A stretch of 64,000 bases of DNA from assembly GCF_004361815.1 (NCBI RefSeq), contig NZ_SNWA01000001.1, positions 3,038,001 to 3,102,000 of the forward strand. The letters are read 5' to 3'. The notes beneath the pieces were generated by a model that did no database searches, was not told the DNA's origin, and saw nothing but the letters and a program-made list of their open reading frames with translations. The number at the start of each line of letters is the position of its first letter. Within the stretch, counting starts at the first letter, position 1. This document shows, piece after piece, positions 15,357 to 23,188 of this stretch. Source of the stretch: Paraburkholderia sp. BL10I2N1 (GTDB lineage Bacteria > Pseudomonadota > Gammaproteobacteria > Burkholderiales > Burkholderiaceae). A program made the position numbers and the translations under genes.

Positions 15357-16757
15357 ATGCCCCAGCATTTCGACGCAATTGTGATCGGCACCGGCCAGGG
15401 CGGCGCGCCGCTGGCGGTCCGCCTTGGTGAACATGGCCGCAAGACGGCCGTCATCGAGCGTGCGCGGTTCGGCGGCACGTGTGTGAATGTCGGCTGCATG
15501 CCGACCAAGTCCTACGTGGCAAGCGCCCGTACCGCGCATGTCGCGCGCCACGCGGCGGCGTACGGCGTCCAGATTGCCGGAGACATCTCGGTGGACCTCG
15601 CGCGGGTCAAGGCGCGCAAGGACGAGATCATCGGCCCTTCGCGCAGCGGCGTCGAAAAATGGCTGCGCGGGGCGGACAACGTCAGCGTGTTCACCGGTCA
15701 CGCCCGCTTTACCAGCGCGCACGCGCTGCGCATCGAAGCGCACAACGGCCAGCCCGCGCAGGAACTCGAAGCCCCCCATATCTTCATCAACACCGGGACA
15801 CGGGCGGTCGTTCCGCCGCTTCCGGGCATCGAAGGTGTCCGCTATTTCACCAACTCGACGCTGCTCGATCTCACCACCTTGCCCGAGCACCTCGTGGTGG
15901 TGGGTGCGAGCTACGTGGCGCTCGAATTCGCCCAGGTGTTTCGCCGCTTCGGCAGCCGCGTGACCGTGATCGTTCGCGGCGAGCGCGTGCTTGCCCGCGA
16001 GGACGCCGATCTCGCCAAAGGGGTGCAGGACGTGCTCCAGCGCGAAGGCGTCGAGTTTCGCTTCGGCGCCGATCCGGCGCGCCTTGAGCCGCTTGGTGGC
16101 GACGGCACCGCCGCGCGCATCCATTTCGCGGGCGACGCGCCTGCACTCGACGCCTCGCATCTGCTGTTCGCAACCGGCCGCCGTCCGAACACCGATGATC
16201 TCGGTCTGGAAGATGCGAGCATCGCAACGGACAAGCACGGCATCATCCCTGTCGACGGCGAACTGCGCACCAGCGTGCCGGGCGTCTGGGCCATCGGCGA
16301 CGTCAACGGACGGGGTGCTTTCACGCACACCTCATACGACGATTTCCAGATCGTCACGGCCAATCTGTTCGAGGACGGCAAGCGCAGTGTCGATGAGCGG
16401 ATCATGGTGCATGCGGTATTCGTCGACCCGCCACTTGCGCGTGTCGGGCTCTCCGAAGCGGACGTGCGCAAGACAGGCAAAAAGGCGCTGATCGCGAGGA
16501 TGCCGATGTCGCGTGTTGGCCGCGCGCGCGAACGCGGCGAGACCGATGGTTTCATGAAAGTGCTGGTGGACGCCGACACGAAAAAGATTCTCGGCGCCGC
16601 GATTCTCGGCATCGAAGGCGACGAAGCGATTCACACGTTCGTCGACATCATGGCCGCCGGCGCGCCGTACACCACGTTGCAGCGCGCAATGCACATTCAC
16701 CCGACGATCAGCGAACTGATTCCAACGCTGCTCGATGGCCTCGCGCCCCTCGTCTGA
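15357..16757 (+). CDS. FAD/NAD(P) pyridine nucleotide-disulfide oxidoreductase (mercuric reductase/LpdA-like)
   Basis: 466 residues. The N-terminal FAD site is AIVIGTGQGGAPLAVRLGE, and the redox-active disulfide is GGTCVNVGCMPTKS. The NAD(P)-binding site is LVVVGASYVALEFAQVF, the second FAD contact is GVWAIGDVNGRG, and the C-terminal His-Glu pair is HIHPTISELIPT. GASYVA replaces the usual GGGxxG. It lacks the N-terminal metal-binding domain of MerA and the lipoyl linkage context of E3, so the substrate is unknown. The stop shares one base with the ATG of the cupin gene, indicating translational coupling. Confidence 0.88.
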   Translation: MPQHFDAIVIGTGQGGAPLAVRLGEHGRKTAVIERARFGGTCVNVGCMPTKSYVASARTAHVARHAAAYGVQIAGDISVDLARVKARKDEIIGPSRSGVEKWLRGADNVSVFTGHARFTSAHALRIEAHNGQPAQELEAPHIFINTGTRAVVPPLPGIEGVRYFTNSTLLDLTTLPEHLVVVGASYVALEFAQVFRRFGSRVTVIVRGERVLAREDADLAKGVQDVLQREGVEFRFGADPARLEPLGGDGTAARIHFAGDAPALDASHLLFATGRRPNTDDLGLEDASIATDKHGIIPVDGELRTSVPGVWAIGDVNGRGAFTHTSYDDFQIVTANLFEDGKRSVDERIMVHAVFVDPPLARVGLSEADVRKTGKKALIARMPMSRVGRARERGETDGFMKVLVDADTKKILGAAILGIEGDEAIHTFVDIMAAGAPYTTLQRAMHIHPTISELIPTLLDGLAPLV

Positions 16758-17137
16758 TGTCGATCCACTATCTCCACGGTGGCGGACCGAAGCCTGACTT
16801 CGGCAACCTTTTCGGCGTCGATGGCCCACAGTCGCCTGACGAGCGTTTCGATACGCTGGCCGTGGGGAAGGGCGTGCGCGTCGAGCGGATCGTGTCGACC
16901 GGGCAGGCAAGTCCGGAAGGCTTCTGGTACGACAATCCGCACGAAGAATGGGTCGTGCTGCTGTCGGGCGGGGCGGCGCTCGAGTTCGAAGCCGAGACCG
17001 AGCACCGTACGATGCAGCCTGGCGACTACGTCCGCATCCCCGCGCATTGCCGGCACCGGGTGGCGTGGACGCATGCGGGCGAACCGACATTCTGGCTTGC
17101 GATTCACTACGAGAACGCAGCAGCCGGGGCGCGCTGA
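16757..17137 (+). CDS. Cupin-domain protein
   Basis: 126 residues, a single small cupin barrel. The two cupin motifs are visible: NPHEEWVVLLSGGAALEFE (motif 1, with a reduced set of metal ligands) and GDYVRIPAHCRHRV (motif 2, ending in the motif His). It begins on the last base of the preceding oxidoreductase stop (TGATG), so the two are almost certainly co-translated. Possible roles are metal or small-molecule binding; no catalytic function can be assigned. Confidence 0.8.
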   Translation: MSIHYLHGGGPKPDFGNLFGVDGPQSPDERFDTLAVGKGVRVERIVSTGQASPEGFWYDNPHEEWVVLLSGGAALEFEAETEHRTMQPGDYVRIPAHCRHRVAWTHAGEPTFWLAIHYENAAAGAR

Positions 17138-17252
17138 GCTTCGGTTTCGCCCGTCGACACGCCCCCAGGATTCGACAAACCTCGCCTGCGTCGCGGATAA
17201 TCGTCGGCGCGGTTATCGCGTGACGGCCGCTTCACGACAAAGGAACCGGCAG

Positions 17253-17828
17253 ATGGGTAAGGGACGCGTCGAAGCCTTCAGCGATGGTGTGATCGCCATC
17301 ATCATCACCATCATGGTCCTCGAACTGAAGGTGCCGGAAGGCGTCGATCTGACGGCGTTGCGTCCACTTATCCCGATCTTTCTCGCGTATGTGCTGAGCT
17401 TCATCTACGTCGGCATTTACTGGAACAATCACCACCACATGTTCCACGCTGTGCAGAAGGTAAACGGCGCGGTGTTGTGGGCCAATCTTCATCTGCTGTT
17501 CTGGCTGTCGCTGCTGCCGGCGGTGACGCACTGGATCGGCGAAAGCCATCTGTCGGCGTGGCCGACCGCGATGTACGGCATCGTGCTCTTCATGGCGGCG
17601 ATCTCATACTTCATCCTCACGCATGTCCTGATCAACCATCACGGACCGAACTCTCCATTGGCCAAAGCGATGGGGCGCGATTTCAAGGGCAAGCTGTCGG
17701 TTGCCATCTATCTGGCTGGCGTTGTGCTGGCGTTCTTCGTGCCGTGGATTTCCGTCGCGCTCTATACGCTTGCTGCAGCGATCTGGCTTGTGCCGGACAC
17801 ACGCGTCGAACGTATGCTGGAGTCTTGA
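17253..17828 (+). CDS. TMEM175/DUF1211-family membrane protein
   Basis: 191 residues with about six membrane segments. The N-terminal motif RVEAFSDGVIAIIITIMVLE contains the family hallmark FSDG, which lines the pore in TMEM175 potassium channels. Other segments include LAYVLSFIYVGIYWNNHHHM, LHLLFWLSLLPAVTHW and LAGVVLAFFVPWIS. Bacterial members are reported as K+-permeable channels. AAGGAA at 17239-17244 supports ATG 17253, although the frame is open far upstream through the cupin region. Confidence 0.85.
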   Translation: MGKGRVEAFSDGVIAIIITIMVLELKVPEGVDLTALRPLIPIFLAYVLSFIYVGIYWNNHHHMFHAVQKVNGAVLWANLHLLFWLSLLPAVTHWIGESHLSAWPTAMYGIVLFMAAISYFILTHVLINHHGPNSPLAKAMGRDFKGKLSVAIYLAGVVLAFFVPWISVALYTLAAAIWLVPDTRVERMLES

Positions 17829-17830
17829 CC

Positions 17831-18634
17831 ATGCTCGCGCTCAAAATGGCGCTGGTGCCTGCATTCCTGGCTGCGTTGACGTTCGCCGGACGAGTATGGG
17901 GACCGTCGGTCGCTGGGTGGCTGGCGGGGCTGCCGGTCGTCGCCGGGCCGATCGTTCTGCTGTTCGCACTCGAACGCGGACCAGAATTCGCCGCGCATGC
18001 ATCGGTGGCTTCGATTGCGGCGATCGCGGCGTCGGAAGCATTCAATTTTGCTTACGCATGGACGTGCCGTCGCTTCGCGTGGCCACTTGCGCTGACTGCG
18101 GGGCTGGCGGCATGGTGGTGTGCGGCGATGCTGCTCGCGCGCCTGCCGACGCAATTGCCGTGGGCGCTCGCGGCCGCCTGCGCCGCGGTGGCGATTTCAC
18201 AGACGTGGCTGCCGCGTGTGAGCGGCGTGCTGCCACAGGCGCGCATCGGGGCCGGCGATCTTGCGTTGCGCATGCTCGCGGGTGCAGCGCTGACGCTGGC
18301 GGCGACGGCATTGTCGGTATCGATGGGCGCGGTGTGGAGCGGGATGCTGTCGGTGTTTCCGCTGCTCAGCATCGTGCTGGCGGTGGCGGCGCAGCGCGCG
18401 CACGGTGCGGGCTTCGTCGCATTGCTACTGCGGGGGATGGTGGTCGGGCGTGCATCGTTCGCCGCGTTCTTCATGGTCGTGCTGGCGGTGTTGCCGCATG
18501 CAGGCGTACTGCTGACCTTCGCTTGCGCGGCGCTCATATCGGTCGTGGTGCAGGGCGCGACGAAGCGGCTGATCGGCAACCGGCGCGCGTCGCGCGCTGT
18601 GGCTGAACAGGTTGAACTGGCCGAGACGCCATAG
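17831..18634 (+). CDS. Multi-spanning membrane protein of unknown function
   Basis: 267 residues, with about eight to nine hydrophobic segments (for example LVPAFLAALTFAGRVWGP, GLPVVAGPIVLLFALERG, MLAGAALTLAATALSVSM, SVFPLLSIVLAVAAQ, ASFAAFFMVVLAVLP). The early motif GRVWGPSVAGWLAGLPVVAGP is distinctive, but I cannot name the family. The gene starts two bases after the TMEM175-type stop, so the two form an operon. A transport role is likely by topology only. Confidence 0.75.
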   Translation: MLALKMALVPAFLAALTFAGRVWGPSVAGWLAGLPVVAGPIVLLFALERGPEFAAHASVASIAAIAASEAFNFAYAWTCRRFAWPLALTAGLAAWWCAAMLLARLPTQLPWALAAACAAVAISQTWLPRVSGVLPQARIGAGDLALRMLAGAALTLAATALSVSMGAVWSGMLSVFPLLSIVLAVAAQRAHGAGFVALLLRGMVVGRASFAAFFMVVLAVLPHAGVLLTFACAALISVVVQGATKRLIGNRRASRAVAEQVELAETP

Positions 18635-18697
18635 CACGCGAAGCAGCTTTCACCTGCCGCATTGAGAACTGAACTGGATCGAGCACTGGACCTCATC

Positions 18698-19177
18698 ATG
18701 CCTCTACGTCCCACGATTTCCCGCATCGGACTCATCTCCGATACGCACAATCTGGTTCGTCCGGAAGCTCTGGCCTGGCTGGCGGGTTGCGACGCGATCA
18801 TCCATGCCGGCGATATCTGCGGTCAGCCTGTGCTCGATGCACTCGCGCCGCTCGCGCCGCTTACTGTCGTGCGTGGCAATAACGACGTCGGCGCCTGGGC
18901 CGACCCGCTGCCCACGCATGCAACGCTTACCGTGCAACACGTGAAGATTCTCGTCGTTCACGATATCGCCGATCTACGCGTCGATCCGCGCGTCGAGGGC
19001 CTGGGCGTTGTGGTGACGGGGCATTCGCACAAGCCACTTGTCGAAGAACGCGATGGCGTGCTCTTCGTCAACCCGGGCAGTGCAGGTCCGAGGCGCTTCA
19101 AGCTGCCTGTATCGGCGGGCATGCTCGTGATCGACGGCAAGCGTGCCGAAGCGTCGCTTCATCGGTTGATCGAATGA
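18698..19177 (+). CDS. YfcE-like metallophosphoesterase
   Basis: 159 residues. Calcineurin-type metal-binding motifs are in order: GLISDTHN, IHAGDIC, VVRGNNDVGAW, LVVHD (His region) and VVTGHSHKPLVEE. The ending FVNPGSAGPRRF is typical of YfcE/MJ0936 phosphodiesterases. It hydrolyses phosphodiester model substrates with Mn2+; the cellular substrate is not settled for the family. ATG 18698 places the first motif at the usual distance; the frame is open back to 18662. Confidence 0.88.
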   Translation: MPLRPTISRIGLISDTHNLVRPEALAWLAGCDAIIHAGDICGQPVLDALAPLAPLTVVRGNNDVGAWADPLPTHATLTVQHVKILVVHDIADLRVDPRVEGLGVVVTGHSHKPLVEERDGVLFVNPGSAGPRRFKLPVSAGMLVIDGKRAEASLHRLIE

Positions 19178-19179
19178 GC

Positions 19180-19207
19180 AACGGGCCAGCGCAAGGCAGG
19201 CCCGTTT
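19180..19207 (+). terminator. Possible weak terminator after the phosphodiesterase
   Basis: AACGGGCC (19180-19187) pairs with GGCCCGTT (19199-19206) around an 11-base loop, followed by a short pyrimidine stretch with few consecutive Ts. Confidence 0.45.
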
Positions 19208-19267
19208 CTGTTCCTGCCGCTTCCTGTTGAGCGCACGCGCCGCGAGGACGTCGGTGCGGTGAGGGCA

Positions 19268-20737
19268 TCAAGCCCGCGCGGTCGCTACCGATGCATATTC
19301 TTCTTCCATCTCCGCGGCTTCACGTTCGCCACGCAGCACCGCGTGCGCTTCCGCACGCGTCGCCACGCACGGAGCCGAACCCAGCAGCGGCTTGCGCGCC
19401 GTCTCGCCTAGCGCGAGTACCGACACGATCCCGATCAGCGATGCGCCCATCAGGTAGTAAGCGGGCATCATCAGGTTGCCGGTCGAGTCGACGAGCCATG
19501 CGGTCACGAGCGGCGTGGTACCGCCAAATAGCGACACGGAGATGTTGAAGCCGATCGCGAGCGCGCCGTAACGGATCTTCGTCGGGAAGAGGGCCGGCAG
19601 CGCCGACGGCATTACACCCGTGAAGCACGACAGCAGCACACCGAGAATCAGCAGGCCTGCGAACACCGGCAGCAACCCGCCCGTGCGGATCAGCAGCAGC
19701 GACGGGATCGACAGCACCAGCAACCCCACGCAACCCGCCAGCATCACCGGCTTGCGGCCGATCGTATCCGACAGGCGGCCGGCAAACAGCGTCATCGGCA
19801 TCATGATCAGCATCACGAGCAGCACGAGGAAGAGGCCGTGCGTTTCGTTGAAATGCAGTGTCGCCGACAGATAGCTCGGCAGATACGACAGCGCCATGTA
19901 GTCGGTGACGTTGAAGATCAGCACGAGACCCACGCACAGCAAGAGAGGCTTCCAGTGCTGCACGAGCAGCTGGCGGAACGACTGCTTGGGCGTCGCCTTG
20001 TCTTCGGCTTCGCGCTGTTCGGCCTGCTTTCTGAACGCTGGCGTCTCTTCGAGCTTCATCCGGATATAAAGGCCGACCAGACCCAGCGGACCCGCGATCA
20101 GGAACGGCACACGCCAGCCCCACGACAGTAGCGCGTCGTGCGACAGCGTTGCGGTCAGTAGCGCCACCGTGCCCGCGCCGAGCACGTAGCCGATCAACGT
20201 GCCGAACTCGAGGAAGCTGCCCATGAAGCCGCGCTTGCGATCCGTCGAGAACTCCGCGATGAAGGTCGCCGCGCCGCCGTACTCGCCGCCGGTCGAGAAG
20301 CCCTGCACGAGACGCGCGACGAGCAGCAGGACCGGCGCGAAGATGCCGATCGTCGCGTAGCCCGGGATCAGGCCGATCGCGAAGGTGCCGAGCGCCATCA
20401 TGATCATCGTCATCGCGAGCACGCGCTGACGGCCGATGCGGTCGCCGAGCGGCCCGAACACCATGCCGCCCACCGGCCGCACGAGAAACGCCGCGGCAAA
20501 CGTGCCGAAGGTCGCGATCAGCTGCGCGGACGGGTTGCTCGACGGGAAGAACACCTTGCCGAGCGTGACGGCGATATAGCTGTACACGCCGAAGTCGAAC
20601 CATTCCATCGCGTTGCCGAGCGCCATTGCGCCGACGGCACGCTTCAGAAGGGATTTGTCGACGATCGTGATGTCGTCGAGGGTGAGGCTGTGTTCTTTTG
20701 TGTGATGTCGCGAGGAGCCGTTGCTGGAAGCGGTCAA
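19268..20737 (-). CDS. proP: MFS transporter, ProP/metabolite-H+ symporter family
   Basis: About 489 residues with twelve membrane segments. The metabolite:H+ symporter signatures are clear: AMALGNAMEWFDFGVYSYIA at the first span, FGPLGDRIGRQRVLAMTMI (MFS motif A) and LLVARLVQGFSTGGEYGGAA. A long cytoplasmic loop after the sixth span (QAEQREAEDKATPKQS) is typical. E. coli ProP takes up proline and betaine with protons; relatives also carry citrate, ketoglutarate or shikimate, so the substrate is not certain. The C-terminal acidic tail is not an obvious coiled coil as in ProP. I prefer TTG 20737, which has GGAG at a proper distance; ATG 20785 is the alternative. Confidence 0.85.
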   Translation of the reverse strand: MTASSNGSSRHHTKEHSLTLDDITIVDKSLLKRAVGAMALGNAMEWFDFGVYSYIAVTLGKVFFPSSNPSAQLIATFGTFAAAFLVRPVGGMVFGPLGDRIGRQRVLAMTMIMMALGTFAIGLIPGYATIGIFAPVLLLVARLVQGFSTGGEYGGAATFIAEFSTDRKRGFMGSFLEFGTLIGYVLGAGTVALLTATLSHDALLSWGWRVPFLIAGPLGLVGLYIRMKLEETPAFRKQAEQREAEDKATPKQSFRQLLVQHWKPLLLCVGLVLIFNVTDYMALSYLPSYLSATLHFNETHGLFLVLLVMLIMMPMTLFAGRLSDTIGRKPVMLAGCVGLLVLSIPSLLLIRTGGLLPVFAGLLILGVLLSCFTGVMPSALPALFPTKIRYGALAIGFNISVSLFGGTTPLVTAWLVDSTGNLMMPAYYLMGASLIGIVSVLALGETARKPLLGSAPCVATRAEAHAVLRGEREAAEMEEEYASVATARA

Positions 20738-21396
20738 GGTTGATACTCCAATGACTGCGGCTGAAACGCATGAGCGATCCGCCACGGTTGCCGGGAAAGT
20801 GCCGTTTCGCGAAAACGACGCGGGCGGGTCCGCCGCCGGTCAATGACCGCTAGCCATTCGTTAGCCATTGACGTGTTCGGGACAGAAAAAGAAACGCCCG
20901 TGCCTCGCGAGAATCGTCGCGAAAGTGCACTCGTTCGAGTTGCTGCCGACTGTTGCACCTGCGTGGCCGTGGAAGGGGGGCAGATGCATGGGGACGCTGA
21001 CCGGGACCGAGGGTCCGCCTGCGCCGCTGAAAGGCTTGAAACGAAAAAGGCCGGTGATGTATCGCCGTTTATCCCAGTGATAAGCGACGCGACCGACAGC
21101 CTTCTTGTCTAAAAACTATTCAATCCAGTCGCCTGCAGAGTGCCGGATGCACGCTGTGCGACTATCGAGTTGAATGTGAATGAAGGTGAATTACTGTTGA
21201 AACGGTGCACATAGTAGCACGATGCCGGCGGATCGTGCAAACTCGGGTCATGATTGGGCCCCGGCTGGTCTTGCTCAATCCCATGCCTGGCCGGGGATTC
21301 CGCCGGTTGTGTGGGATTGAAAAAGGCGCTGAAAACAGCTCGGCCGGAGCGGTGTTGGGGGGCGCCTGAAAAGGATAAAAAACGGACAAAACGGGC
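20738..21396. other. Long gene-free interval upstream of the MFS transporter
   Basis: About 660 bp without a supportable gene. Open frames here (for example 20843-21112 plus) lack ribosome sites and protein-like composition. It contains a short direct repeat TAGCCATT near 20850-20870 and should hold the MFS promoter, which I cannot place. Confidence 0.5.
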
Positions 21397-21427
21397 AAAA
21401 AAAAGTCCGCGCAACCTGCGCGGACTT
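21397..21427 (-). terminator. Rho-independent terminator of yggX (minus strand)
   Basis: On the minus strand, AAGTCCGCGC pairs with GCGCGGACTT around five bases, then a run of seven Ts. It lies 30 bp beyond the yggX stop. Confidence 0.9.
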
Positions 21428-21456
21428 GATATCGATTGTGGCGATAAGCGCCGGAA

Positions 21457-21732
21457 TCAACCTTGCGACGGCGGCACGTAACCCGAAGCCTGATCGGCGC
21501 CTTCGCCGAAGAAGAACTTCTCGGTCTGCTTCATCAGATACTGGCGCGCGCGCGGATCGGCCATGTTCAGGCGGTTTTCGTTGATCAGCATCGTTTGCTG
21601 CTTGAGCCACGCCTGCCAGGCTTCCTTCGAAATGCTTTCGTAAATGCGCTTGCCGAGTTCGCCGGGCAGCGGCGGGAAATCGAGGCCTTCGGCTTCCTTG
21701 CCGAGCTTTGCGCATTGAACCGTACGAGTCAT
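21457..21732 (-). CDS. yggX: Probable Fe(2+)-trafficking / oxidative damage protection protein YggX
   Basis: 91 residues, the usual YggX length (~90). The start [21 protein letters not shown] has the conserved Cys7, then [20 protein letters not shown] and [19 protein letters not shown]. YggX supports iron-sulfur cluster repair and limits iron-driven oxidative damage in the cytoplasm. It lies downstream of argA in the same direction, with a terminator beyond it. GGAGAAG just upstream supports the ATG. Confidence 0.95.
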   Translation of the reverse strand: MTRTVQCAKLGKEAEGLDFPPLPGELGKRIYESISKEAWQAWLKQQTMLINENRLNMADPRARQYLMKQTEKFFFGEGADQASGYVPPSQG

Positions 21733-21786
21733 GCTGTGCTTCTCCTGTAATCGATGTGGGGCGGCAGTCGTTTGATATGATGGCGC

Positions 21787-23166
21787 TCAGAGCTGTTTCA
21801 TCAGCACGAGCGACTTGCGCTGCCAGTTATAGAGACGGCGGCGGTCTTCGGGCAGGTCGTCGACCGTTGCCTTTACAAAGCCGCGCTTCAGGAACCAGTG
21901 TTCAGTGCGCGTCGTCAGCACGAAGATGCGCGTGAGGCCGCGCGCCCGGGCGCGCTGTTCGATGCGCTTCAAGAGCCGTTCGCCGTCACCGGAGCCTTGT
22001 GCTTCCGGCGCAACCGTCAGGCACGCCATTTCGCCGATGCGCTCCTGCGTGTACGGATAGAGCGCCGCACAGCCAAACAGCACGCCATCGTGCTCGATGA
22101 CCGAAAAGTGATCGATGTCGCGTTCGATCTGGTGGCGACCGCGCCGCACCAGCGTGCCGTCCGATTCGAGCGGCTCGATCAGCGTCAGGATACCGCCGAC
22201 GTCGTCCGGGGTCGCTTCGCGCAGGCTTTCGAGGTTCTCGTACGAGATCATCGTGCCGACGCCATCGTGCAGGAACAGTTCGAGCAGCAGGCTGCCGTCG
22301 AGCGCGTACGGCACGATGTGCGCCCGCGCCACGCCGCCACGGCAGGCGCGGATGGAGTGCTTCAGATAGAAGGCCTCGTCGCCTTGCAGCTCGCCGCTTT
22401 CGTGCAGCTTGTAGGCGTCGTCGAGCGAGAGCTCTCGGATGAGCGACCCGCTTTCGTCCATCAGGCCGGGCGTTTCGGTGAGGAACACGATCTTGTCGGC
22501 GCGCAGCGCAATCGCCGCTGCCGACGCGACGTCTTCCATCGCCAGATTGAACGCTTCGCCGGTGGGCGAGAAGCCGAGCGGCGAAAGCAGCACGAGCTTG
22601 CGGCTCGCGAGCGAATGGCGGATCGAATCGGCGTCGATCTTGCGCACGACGCCCGTATGCGCGAAGTCGACGCCGTCCAGAATGCCGACCGGCCGCGCCG
22701 TCACGAAGTTGCCCGACACGACGCTGATGTGCGCGTGCGCCATCGGCGTGTTCGGCAAGCCCTGGCTGATCGCCGCCTCGATGTCGAGTCGCACTTCGCC
22801 GGCGGCTTCCTTCGCGGATTCGAGCGCGCGCGCGTCGGTGATGCGCATGCCGTGCGAGAACTCCGACTCCACGCCGTGCAGGCTCATCTGCTCCTCGACC
22901 TGCGGTCGCGAGCCGTGGACGAGCACGATCTGGATGCCCATCGCCTGCAGGAGCGCGATGTCGGAGACGAGCGCATTCAGAAGACCCTGGTGCACCACCT
23001 CGCCGCCAAAACCGACGACAAACGTCTTGTTGCGGAACGCGTGAATGTAAGGCGCGACCGAACGCATCCAGTCGACGAATTGCGCATGCTGTGCGAGGTC
23101 TTCCGCGGTGCCGGACGTGGCCGGAGCGCTCGCGGGCGGGGGGACGAGGTCGGTTTGGGAATTCAT
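21787..23166 (-). CDS. argA: Amino-acid N-acetyltransferase (N-acetylglutamate synthase)
   Basis: 459 residues. It makes N-acetylglutamate from glutamate and acetyl-CoA, the first arginine step. The N-terminal amino-acid-kinase-like domain (res ~25-300) includes TFVVGFGGEVV and IQIVLVHGSRPQVEEQM, and senses arginine in this family. The C-terminal GNAT domain (res ~310-455) has MACLTVAPEAQGSGDGERLL as the acetyl-CoA loop, and FVLTTRTEHWFLKRGF. ATG 23166 lies only 22 bp from the divergent hrpA start and 6 bp after a minus-strand TATAAT, so the transcript could be nearly leaderless. Confidence 0.94.
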   Translation of the reverse strand: MNSQTDLVPPPASAPATSGTAEDLAQHAQFVDWMRSVAPYIHAFRNKTFVVGFGGEVVHQGLLNALVSDIALLQAMGIQIVLVHGSRPQVEEQMSLHGVESEFSHGMRITDARALESAKEAAGEVRLDIEAAISQGLPNTPMAHAHISVVSGNFVTARPVGILDGVDFAHTGVVRKIDADSIRHSLASRKLVLLSPLGFSPTGEAFNLAMEDVASAAAIALRADKIVFLTETPGLMDESGSLIRELSLDDAYKLHESGELQGDEAFYLKHSIRACRGGVARAHIVPYALDGSLLLELFLHDGVGTMISYENLESLREATPDDVGGILTLIEPLESDGTLVRRGRHQIERDIDHFSVIEHDGVLFGCAALYPYTQERIGEMACLTVAPEAQGSGDGERLLKRIEQRARARGLTRIFVLTTRTEHWFLKRGFVKATVDDLPEDRRRLYNWQRKSLVLMKQL

Positions 23167-23172
23167 GCCGGG

Positions 23173-23180
23173 ATTATAAT
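23173..23180. promoter_or_regulatory. Self-complementary -10 element shared by argA and hrpA
   Basis: ATTATAAT is its own reverse complement and so presents TATAAT on both strands (23175-23180 plus; 23178-23173 minus). The start codons lie 6 bp (argA) and 8 bp (hrpA) beyond the boxes, implying leaderless or near-leaderless transcripts if both are used. No good -35 is seen on either side. Confidence 0.5.
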
Positions 23181-23188
23181 GCGCCCCC

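Noticed and set aside
20843..21112. 89-codon open frame upstream of the MFS transporter
   Set aside because: No ribosome site and cysteine/arginine-rich, non-protein-like translation.
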